Position numbers and translations under genes: made by a program. Of a stretch of DNA of 14,730 nt, positions 7,892-13,757 are shown piece by piece. Numbering within the stretch: position 1 is the stretch's first letter; every line of letters starts with the position of its first letter. The notes under the pieces were generated by a model. The model worked only from the letters and a program-made list of their open reading frames with translations. It was not told the origin of the DNA and searched no databases. This DNA is from Deltaproteobacteria bacterium (GTDB taxonomy: Bacteria; Desulfobacterota; Syntrophia; Syntrophales; Smithellaceae), in contig SBEK01000105.1 of NCBI GenBank assembly GCA_009668925.1, positions 1-14,730 on the forward strand. The letters run 5' to 3'.

Positions 7892-7930
7892 AGGGAGGGG
7901 GAGCGTACATCGACTTTCTCTCCCTTTTTT
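7892..7930 (+). terminator. Rho-independent terminator after atpE
   Basis: AGGGAG (7892-7897) pairs with CTCCCT (7920-7925), with possible extra G-rich pairing inside, and a run of T up to 7930 follows. It starts 24 bases after the atpE stop and makes the gene monocistronic. The same hairpin read on the minus strand lies just beyond the end of the opposing oxidoreductase operon, but there it lacks a strong T tract, so it is at best a weak terminator in that direction. Confidence 0.75.
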
Positions 7931-7950
7931 ATTCACAATTTTCTTCTATT

Positions 7951-8358
7951 TCAGTCTTCAATACTGACTTTGCTGCGTAACCCTTTTTTTTCGGCTTGCT
8001 GATGTTTGGCGGCGAGCATCTTTTCTTTTGCCCGCCGGCCTCGTTTCCTCTTTTGCCGCCGCAGCTTTTCAATTTTATCCTTCTCTTCCACAACAAATCC
8101 TTTTAGCAGCCTTTCAATTTTGTCCAGAAGCAGCCGCCGCGCCAGATGACGGTTTAAGGCTTGAGACCTCTCCCGCTGGCACTTCACGAAAAGACCGGTG
8201 GGTTTGTGGAGTAGATGAACACAGGATGACGTTTTGTTGACTTTTTGCCCTCCGGGGCCGGAGGAACGGACAAATGTTTCTACTAAATCATCTTCGGAAA
8301 TGCCGAGTTCCTGCATCCTGGCCGCGAGGGCTCTATCTTTTTCTGCGGAAACCGGCAT
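7951..8358 (-). CDS. Small GGQ release-factor-like protein (putative ribosome rescue factor)
   Basis: This 135-residue protein is a lone RF-1 catalytic domain. It has SSGPGGQKVNKTSSCVHL (32-49), whose GGQ (36-38) is the peptidyl-tRNA hydrolysis motif, and it has no codon-recognition domain. The C-terminal third is rich in Lys and Arg (KRKRGRRAKEK and onward), as in ArfB/YaeJ and the mitochondrial mtRF-R (C12orf65) group, where such a tail enters the empty mRNA channel of a stalled ribosome. The motif wording is closer to the mtRF-R-like bacterial set than to classic ArfB. Its likely job is to free stalled peptidyl-tRNA; this is inferred from family. It starts 16 bases after the ACT gene and seems to be last in the oxidoreductase operon, although it has no obvious link to that chemistry. 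Confidence 0.85.
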   Translation of the reverse strand: MPVSAEKDRALAARMQELGISEDDLVETFVRSSGPGGQKVNKTSSCVHLLHKPTGLFVKCQRERSQALNRHLARRLLLDKIERLLKGFVVEEKDKIEKLRRQKRKRGRRAKEKMLAAKHQQAEKKGLRSKVSIED

Positions 8359-8374
8359 GGGGAGTTCCCTAAGG

Positions 8375-8806
8375 TCAAGGAATTGAGTAAATTTCGTCGC
8401 CGATCAGATTGATCCAGTTCTCCGTAAGAATTTCTCTGGCTTCTTCCAGTTTGTCCACGCCGATAATAACGATGGTTTCTTTTCCTATGCGGTTGATAGT
8501 CGTATACAAATACAAAATATTGACTTCGGCGTTGGCCAGAGGATTCAAAATGGCATTGATGCCGCCTGCATGAAGGGGTACTTCCGCCGCGAGGACCGGC
8601 GTGACTTCAAAATTGAAATTAAAGCTGCTCAAAAGCGCCGCTGCGCGATCCGGATCATTTACAACCAGACGGACGCGGCTGTCGTGTTCGATGCTGGCCG
8701 CGGATACCGCTATTCTGCCGATATCCTCCGTGTCCAGAATATGGGTGAGTTTGGCAAATGAGCCGGGTACATTGTCTAATAATACGGAAATTTGTTTAAC
8801 GGCCAT
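8375..8806 (-). CDS. Tandem ACT-domain protein
   Basis: This 143-residue cytosolic protein is made of two ACT domains and nothing else. The first (about 1-68) opens with QISVLLDNVPGSFAKLTHIL (5-24), the typical strand-loop-helix of an amino-acid-binding ACT module. The second (about 71-141) contains VNILYLYTT and ETIVIIGVD. It resembles the COG4747 class of stand-alone ACT proteins, often encoded next to ferredoxin-dependent 2-oxoacid or indolepyruvate oxidoreductases and phenylacetate-CoA ligases. That linkage is repeated here, because the gamma subunit gene ends 17 bases upstream. A role as an amino-acid sensor tuning the oxidoreductase is plausible, but no ligand is known from the sequence. 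Confidence 0.85.
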   Translation of the reverse strand: MAVKQISVLLDNVPGSFAKLTHILDTEDIGRIAVSAASIEHDSRVRLVVNDPDRAAALLSSFNFNFEVTPVLAAEVPLHAGGINAILNPLANAEVNILYLYTTINRIGKETIVIIGVDKLEEAREILTENWINLIGDEIYSIP

Positions 8807-8823
8807 AGTAAGAATACCCTTTA

Positions 8824-9363
8824 TTAATCCTTAACATAATTAAATCCGGTGGCAAACGCATTGCGGTTTATTTCCGCCAGGGACTTCTTTCTGCTGCCCA
8901 TAATCGCTTCCAGGCTTTTCAGATAGACTTCCGGAGAAACGACATTTGATTTCCTGATGAAAGCGCCCATCATAATAATATTGGCCACACGGCTGTTGCC
9001 CAGTTCCTGAGCCATATCCGCGCAGGGAATGCAAATGGTTTTGACATCCTGCCGGATAGGCCGTGCATCGACAATCGATGAATTGATGAATATGGTTCCG
9101 CCACTGCTTACTTTATTCTGAAAGGAAAAGAGGGAAGGCGAATTCATCACCACGAGGTAGTCCGGTTCCGAGGCCACCGGAGAAGCAATTTCTTCATCGC
9201 CCATGGCCACGGTGCAATTGGCGGTCCCTCCGCGCATCTCTGCTCCATAGGCAGGAAGATAGGTGACGTGCAATCCCTTGTTCATTGCCGCGTTGGCCAG
9301 GCTGATGCCCATCATCAGGACGCCCTGGCCGCCGAAACCCGAAAAGAAGGCCTTTACGATCAT
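8824..9363 (-). CDS. korC: 2-oxoacid:ferredoxin oxidoreductase, gamma subunit
   Basis: This 179-residue subunit belongs to the pyruvate/ketoisovalerate oxidoreductase gamma family, whose fold helps bind coenzyme A in the OFOR complex. It shows the N-terminal GFGGQGVLMMG (9-19) and the loop YGAEMRGGTANC (39-50), both characteristic. The length is typical of separate gamma subunits. Its ATG overlaps the beta-subunit stop by four bases (ATGA), so the two are translationally coupled and probably made in equal amounts. The ACT gene follows after 17 bases. The symbol is by family position; whether the complex is 2-oxoglutarate-, ketoisovalerate- or otherwise specific is not shown. Confidence 0.92.
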   Translation of the reverse strand: MIVKAFFSGFGGQGVLMMGISLANAAMNKGLHVTYLPAYGAEMRGGTANCTVAMGDEEIASPVASEPDYLVVMNSPSLFSFQNKVSSGGTIFINSSIVDARPIRQDVKTICIPCADMAQELGNSRVANIIMMGAFIRKSNVVSPEVYLKSLEAIMGSRKKSLAEINRNAFATGFNYVKD

Positions 9364-10133
9364 GACTGTCCCTCCGCTTTTTTCTTCAGAGCGGCGATGT
9401 TGTCCTTATAGACGCCTGTTGGAAATTCCTTGCCCAGAACGTCGTCAATCCACTTGCAGGAATCAATGGACGACATCTTCCAGTTGGTCGGACACATGGA
9501 GAGAATTTCAATCATCGAAAAACCCAAACCGTCCATCTGACACTGAAAAGCTTTTCGGATGGCTTTCTTGGTTTTATTGACTCCGGCCGGAGAACTGACC
9601 GAGCATCTTTCGAGGTAAGTAACGCCTCCTATCTGGGAAAAAATCTCACTGACTTTTACCGGAGAACCGTCGAGTTCATGCCTGCGCCCGGCTGGACTGG
9701 TGGTTGTCTTCTGATTCAGCATGGTCGTCGGAGCCATTTGCCCGCCGGTCATGCCGTAGACGGCATTGTTGATGAAAATGACGGTGATGTTTTCACCGCG
9801 GTTGGCCGCGTGAAAGCTTTCGGCCATCCCGATAGCGGCGAGATCTCCATCACCCTGATAGGAAAAGACGACACGGTCCGGGAGTGAGCGTTTGATGCCT
9901 GACGCCATGGCCGGCCCGCGCCCGTGAGGCGCTTCGATCATGTCGACATCAAAATAATTATAAGCCAGAACGGCGCATCCCGCCGGCGGAACGCCGATAG
10001 TGATGCCCCGGATATTCATTTCGTCGATGACTTCACAGGTAATCCGGTGCGCTATACTGTGGCCGCATCCCGGACAATAGTGGTAGATATTATGTTTCAG
10101 ACTCTTAGGATGTTGAAAAACTATTTTTGACAT
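9360..10133 (-). CDS. korB: 2-oxoacid:ferredoxin oxidoreductase, beta (TPP-binding) subunit
   Basis: This 257-residue subunit carries thiamine diphosphate and one [4Fe-4S] cluster. It shows HYCPGCGH (18-25) and CAVLAY at Cys53 as cluster or active-site elements. The TPP motif runs from GDGDLAAIG (94-102) to INNAVYGMTGGQ (121-132), followed by CSVSSPAG. I chose the ATG at 10133, which begins MSKIVFQHP as in the family and has GAGGA ten bases upstream. The frame stays open to 10286, but that extension runs over the alpha-subunit gene and resembles nothing. Known reaction: CoA-dependent oxidative decarboxylation of a 2-oxoacid to acyl-CoA and CO2, giving two reduced ferredoxin equivalents, reversible in anaerobes. 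It is 31 bases after the alpha gene and overlaps the gamma gene. Confidence 0.95.
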   Translation of the reverse strand: MSKIVFQHPKSLKHNIYHYCPGCGHSIAHRITCEVIDEMNIRGITIGVPPAGCAVLAYNYFDVDMIEAPHGRGPAMASGIKRSLPDRVVFSYQGDGDLAAIGMAESFHAANRGENITVIFINNAVYGMTGGQMAPTTMLNQKTTTSPAGRRHELDGSPVKVSEIFSQIGGVTYLERCSVSSPAGVNKTKKAIRKAFQCQMDGLGFSMIEILSMCPTNWKMSSIDSCKWIDDVLGKEFPTGVYKDNIAALKKKAEGQS

Positions 10134-10164
10134 TTTGATCGAATCCTCAGCGATAGGGTCGCCA

Positions 10165-11223
10165 TTAATCTTTCTTTGCGTAAATTTTCGTGACGACGTT
10201 GGCCAATTCCGCAGGCGTCGGCACTGCGCCGCCCGGACGTCCATGGAAATCGATATTGGCGTAACCCTGCAGCGCCAATCGGACATCCTCCAGCATTTGT
10301 CCGGTGCTCATCTCGAAGACGACATAGTTCTTGATTTTGGCCGAAAGGGCTCTCAACCTTAATTCCGGGAAAGGCCACAGGGTGATCGGCCGGAACAAAC
10401 CCACCTTCATGCCGTTTTCGCGAAGTCTCTTAATAGCGCCTTTGGCGATTCTTGCAGCCGTTCCATAAGCGACAATGACCATGTCCGCGTCATGAGTTAG
10501 ATGCTCTTCGTAGCGTGTTTCGTTCTTGGTGATGGCTTGATATTTGCGCGCCAGTTTCCAGTTATGTTCTTCGCTGTCAATCGGATCCAGCAGAAGGCCG
10601 CGTATGAATTTACTCTTCCCCGTGCCCGCTCCGCGCAACATGAATTTCTCGGGATAATTCCTGGGAATGGGCTTCTTGAAAATGACCGGTTCCATCATTT
10701 GACCCATCATGCCGTCGGCAAGGATCATAACCGGCGTACGGTATTTATCCGCCAGGTCAAAGGCATCCATGGTCAGATCCGCCAGTTCCTGGCCGGTTGC
10801 CGGGGCGAGAACAATCGTGCGGTAATCCCCGTGGCCACCCCCGCGTGTGGCCTGAAAGTAGTCACCCTGGGAGGGGCGGATGTTGCCCAGTCCGGGTCCG
10901 CCGCGCATAATATTGACGATGACGCCGGGCAATTCACAGGCCGCCATGGAAGAAATACCTTCCTGCTTCAGGTCAATGCCGGGGCTGGAAGACGATGTCA
11001 TGACCCGAACGCCGGTTCCGCTTGCGCCGGCAATCATGTTAATGGCGGCGATTTCGCTTTCCGACTGGATAAAGACACCGTTTTCGGCATTGCGGATATG
11101 TTCGGCCATGTATTCGGTCAACTCGTTTTGCGGGGTGATCGGATAACCGGCGTAAAATCGACAGCCAGCGCGGATCGCCGCTTCGCCTATAATATTGTTT
11201 CCTGACATCAATACTTTATTCAC
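10165..11223 (-). CDS. vorB: 2-oxoacid:ferredoxin oxidoreductase, alpha subunit (VorB-like)
   Basis: This 352-residue subunit provides pyrimidine-binding domain I and domain II of the OFOR complex. Signatures are AGYPITPQNELTEYM (25-39), FIQSESEIAAINM (51-63, with the TPP-activating Glu), MTSSSSPGIDLKQEG (75-89) and a C-terminal domain with VAYGTAARIAKGAIK. The wording YPITPQNE and the 350-residue length fit the VorB (3-methyl-2-oxobutanoate) branch better than KorA, but specificity cannot be settled from motifs, and 2-oxoglutarate or aromatic 2-oxoacids remain possible. The start is GTG at 11223, eight bases inside the end of the ferredoxin gene, with GAGG just upstream. An in-frame ATG (11208) is a less likely alternative. 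It is the second gene of a ferredoxin-alpha-beta-gamma operon. Confidence 0.93.
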   Translation of the reverse strand: MNKVLMSGNNIIGEAAIRAGCRFYAGYPITPQNELTEYMAEHIRNAENGVFIQSESEIAAINMIAGASGTGVRVMTSSSSPGIDLKQEGISSMAACELPGVIVNIMRGGPGLGNIRPSQGDYFQATRGGGHGDYRTIVLAPATGQELADLTMDAFDLADKYRTPVMILADGMMGQMMEPVIFKKPIPRNYPEKFMLRGAGTGKSKFIRGLLLDPIDSEEHNWKLARKYQAITKNETRYEEHLTHDADMVIVAYGTAARIAKGAIKRLRENGMKVGLFRPITLWPFPELRLRALSAKIKNYVVFEMSTGQMLEDVRLALQGYANIDFHGRPGGAVPTPAELANVVTKIYAKKD

Positions 11224-11461
11224 GGTAAACCTCTATTGCGACATCCGGACACATGGTCGCGCAAATGGCGCAGCCATTGCATTCATTTTCTTCACTGGCG
11301 CAGACAGGATGATATCCCTGAGTGTTATAATCACCAGATGGCACAATATGGCCCTTGGGACAGAAATGAATGCAGAGGTGACACTCCTTGCAGAGTTCTT
11401 TCTTTATCTTGATATATCCTTTCAAAGCATATCCCCAAATCAGTTTTTGCCAGTTATTCAA
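11216..11461 (-). CDS. korD: 2-oxoacid:ferredoxin oxidoreductase, delta (ferredoxin-like) subunit
   Basis: This 81-residue protein has two [4Fe-4S] motifs: CKECHLCIHFCP (24-35) and CNGCAICATMCP (61-72). It passes electrons from the catalytic subunits to soluble ferredoxin. The ATG at 11461 has no ribosome site. An in-frame TTG at 11425 would give a protein starting MKGYIKIKKELC, the usual opening of this family, with GGGGA a few bases upstream, so the true protein is probably 69 residues. The end overlaps the alpha-subunit start by eight bases. It is the first gene of the operon; a promoter-like sequence lies immediately upstream. Confidence 0.9.
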   Translation of the reverse strand: MNNWQKLIWGYALKGYIKIKKELCKECHLCIHFCPKGHIVPSGDYNTQGYHPVCASEENECNGCAICATMCPDVAIEVYRE

Positions 11462-11478
11462 TTGTGTTCGGCGGTTGC

Positions 11479-11507
11479 TATCTTGCGCATAATGTTCATA
11501 ATGTCAA
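11479..11507 (-). promoter_or_regulatory. Candidate promoter of the oxidoreductase operon with a direct repeat
   Basis: On the minus strand a perfect TTGACA (11507-11502) is followed at 17 bases by AAGATA (11484-11479), a poor -10. Two copies of CATAATGT (plus strand 11488-11495 and 11497-11504), one base apart, cover the spacer and part of the -35, so a direct-repeat operator or activator site is possible. If translation starts at the TTG at 11425, the leader is about 45 bases. Confidence 0.4.
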
Positions 11508-11547
11508 GTTTTTTTAGGTTAATAGACAAGACATTGCTAAAAGACCG

Positions 11548-12048
11548 TCAAATTTTCGCGATTTGAAAGCCTTCGAGCTTGATGGCCACTGAACGCTGCA
11601 TCAGATCAATCGAAATGACAAACAATTCATTTTCGAGATCACTTTTTATCACCGTTCCCTCGATGCCGGCAAAGGGACCGTCTATAATTCTGGCCGGTTC
11701 TCCTTCCCGGGGATACTGAATGGAATACATTTCCACTTTCCTGTCCATGATTCGTTTGATAGCAAGAATTTTTTCGTCCGGTACCGGCAAAGGTTCCGAG
11801 TTCTCTTTTTTCCCGAGGATTTGAACCACCCCGGATGTTTTGAGAACGGCCAGTTTTGTTTCATTATCCAATGCAGCACAAACAAAAAGATAGCCCGGAA
11901 AGAGCGGGACAGACAACTTTTTTTTACGGTCTTTTCGCTTGCTCCAAACTTCCATCTCCGGTAAAAACGATTCCAGATTCTTTTTGATCAGTCCGGCATG
12001 GGCCTTGTATTCATGACGACTTTTTGTGTGAACGGCATACCAGGGCAT
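11548..12048 (-). CDS. NusG-family transcription antitermination factor (RfaH/UpxY-like paralogue)
   Basis: This 166-residue protein has an N-terminal NGN domain (about 1-100) with MPWYAVHTKSRHEYKA (1-16) and PLFPGYLFV (48-56). A C-terminal KOW domain (about 114-141) contains ARIIDGPFAGIEGTV. NGN binds RNA polymerase, and KOW recruits ribosome or Rho partners. It differs from housekeeping NusG in its opening (WYAVHTKSRHE), its shortness and its setting: secE and ribosomal protein genes are not adjacent. That suggests a specialised paralogue of the RfaH/UpxY/LoaP kind, which act on long polysaccharide or secondary-metabolite operons. An AAAGGTG precedes the ATG by about eight bases. It is upstream of, and in the same direction as, the oxidoreductase operon, with no clear terminator between. 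Its target operon is not visible here. Confidence 0.87.
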   Translation of the reverse strand: MPWYAVHTKSRHEYKAHAGLIKKNLESFLPEMEVWSKRKDRKKKLSVPLFPGYLFVCAALDNETKLAVLKTSGVVQILGKKENSEPLPVPDEKILAIKRIMDRKVEMYSIQYPREGEPARIIDGPFAGIEGTVIKSDLENELFVISIDLMQRSVAIKLEGFQIAKI

Positions 12049-12102
12049 GAAAAAACACCTTTATATCCAATTTGTTGGACCACCGCAAAATTTACTTACA
12101 CG

Positions 12103-12108
12103 TATAAT
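12103..12108 (+). promoter_or_regulatory. -10 element of the FAD-protein gene
   Basis: A perfect TATAAT lies 30 bases before the ATG at 12138, implying a very short leader of about 20-25 bases. No good -35 is found at 16-18 bases; TTGGAC (12075-12080) is too far at 22. The region 12049-12137 separates this gene from the divergent NusG paralogue. Confidence 0.45.
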
Positions 12109-12137
12109 AGGTATCCGATTTTTGCAATGGTGAAAAA

Positions 12138-13757
12138 ATGAAAAAAATCCATCTTAGCGGTTTGGAGTTGAGCCTCGATGAAGGTGAAGAAGACTTGGCG
12201 ACAAAAGCTGCTCGTGCAATCGGCGTTTCGGAATCCGACATCATCTCGCTTGCTGTGGTCAGGAAAGCTTTGGATGCCAGGCGAAACAAGCCTCCCCACT
12301 TTGTTTACGCGGCGGAGATTAGCCTGGCCGGCGAAGCGAAATTGCCTGATACCCTTCCGGACGGTATGCAGATCAGATTTTCTGCAGAGGAAACCGCCAA
12401 TAAACCGGAGCTGGACACTGTCCGGGGAATGTCGCCGGAAAGGCTCCCCGTCGTCGTTATCGGAACCGGCCCCGCCGGCCTGTTTGCCGCCTATACACTC
12501 GCCTTAAAGGGCGTCTCCGTATTACTGTTAGAGCGTGGCCGACCGATTGAAAGACGGATAAAAGATGTGCGGAACTTCTGGGAAAAGGGAGTGCTGGACG
12601 GCGAAAGTAATGTTCTTTTCGGCGAAGGAGGTGCGGGGACCTTTTCCGACGGGAAATTAACCAGCAGGACAAAAAATCCTTACGCCGGATGGGTAAAAAG
12701 AGTGCTTGTGGAGATGGGTGCGCCTCCGTCTATTTTAACCGAGGCGAAACCGCACATCGGCACGGACAGATTGCGTGAAGTTATCGTTCGTATGAGAGGA
12801 AAACTGATGGAGTTGGGGTGCATCGTTCAATTTGAAAACAAAGTGAGCGATTTTGTGATCCGGCAGGGCAAAATTTCCGCGGTGATTGTCAATGCGGCAA
12901 ATGAAATAAGGACGGACAAAGTGATTTTGGCTCTCGGTCAGAGCGCCGACGATACCTACGAAAAATTGCTCGACCGCGGCGTCAAAATGGAGCCCAAGCC
13001 TTTTGCGATGGGGCTGCGCATAGAGCATCCGCAGGCTCTGATCAATGCCATTCAATATGGTCGGTGGTCAAACCACGCAGCGCTGCCGCCGGCGGAATAT
13101 TTTGTTACGGCAAAAGTCCCTGAGCAGGATCGGTCCGTTTATACATTTTGTATGTGTCCCGGAGGGCAGGTGATCGGCTGCAGTGCAATGCCGGGTTCTG
13201 TCATCACGAATGGCATGAGTAACAGCCGGCGCGACGGTGAATTTGCCAACAGTGCCGTTGTGGCTACTATACGCGTGGAGGATTTTGTAAAGGAGGGCGG
13301 TCCCCTCTGCGGCCTCGTCTTTCGCCGTCATTGGGAGAGCCGGGCTTTTGAGGCGGGCGGCGGCAACTATTATGCTCCCGTGCAGAGACTTTCGGAGTTT
13401 ATTGAGCGGAAATCGACAGGTGTCGTCGGCCGGACCAGTTTTTTACCCGGGGTCAAAGCCTCCCTGCTTTGCGAAGTGCTTCCGGATTTTGTCGCTGAAG
13501 CCCTTCTGAGCGGCCTGCTGCAGATCGACAAGAAAATGCCGGGCTTCATTTCCCGTGAGGCTCACCTGATCGGCGTCGAAACCAGGACCTCGTCTCCAGT
13601 GCGTATCTGCAGAGGAGATGACGGTCAGAGCGTAAATGTCCGAGGGCTTTTTCCATGCGGGGAAGGGGCGGGATACGCCGGAGGAATTATCAGTTCGGCG
13701 CTGGACGGCATCAAGGCCGCCATGGGCGTAACGGCAGTTATAGGCGGCCGTCAATAA
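12138..13757 (+). CDS. FAD-dependent dehydrogenase-like protein (COG2509 type)
   Basis: This 539-residue cytosolic flavoprotein of unproven function starts with about 100 residues forming a small alpha/beta domain. A classic FAD-binding fold follows: VVVIGTGPAGLFAAYTL (105-121) and LLLERG (129-134). FGEGGAGTFSDGKLTSR (161-177) is typical of this family. Near the C-terminus, GLFPCGEGAGYAGGIISSA is the second FAD-contact motif that closes the fold. The set matches the uncharacterised FAD-dependent dehydrogenases grouped as COG2509, widespread in anaerobes; substrate and acceptor are unknown. The ATG has no strong ribosome site, only GGTG. Instead, a four-codon reading frame (12127-12141) ends across the start with an ATGA overlap. 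The 3' end overlaps the opposing ribD end by 20 bases. Confidence 0.9.
   Translation: MKKIHLSGLELSLDEGEEDLATKAARAIGVSESDIISLAVVRKALDARRNKPPHFVYAAEISLAGEAKLPDTLPDGMQIRFSAEETANKPELDTVRGMSPERLPVVVIGTGPAGLFAAYTLALKGVSVLLLERGRPIERRIKDVRNFWEKGVLDGESNVLFGEGGAGTFSDGKLTSRTKNPYAGWVKRVLVEMGAPPSILTEAKPHIGTDRLREVIVRMRGKLMELGCIVQFENKVSDFVIRQGKISAVIVNAANEIRTDKVILALGQSADDTYEKLLDRGVKMEPKPFAMGLRIEHPQALINAIQYGRWSNHAALPPAEYFVTAKVPEQDRSVYTFCMCPGGQVIGCSAMPGSVITNGMSNSRRDGEFANSAVVATIRVEDFVKEGGPLCGLVFRRHWESRAFEAGGGNYYAPVQRLSEFIERKSTGVVGRTSFLPGVKASLLCEVLPDFVAEALLSGLLQIDKKMPGFISREAHLIGVETRTSSPVRICRGDDGQSVNVRGLFPCGEGAGYAGGIISSALDGIKAAMGVTAVIGGRQ

Noticed and set aside
10134..10286. N-terminal extension of the beta subunit
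   Set aside because: The added residues come from another frame of the alpha-subunit gene; the start at 10133 gives the family-typical N-terminus with a ribosome site.
10501..11205. Open frame of 234 codons on the plus strand
   Set aside because: Antisense to the well-supported alpha subunit of the oxidoreductase, with no family resemblance and no ribosome site.
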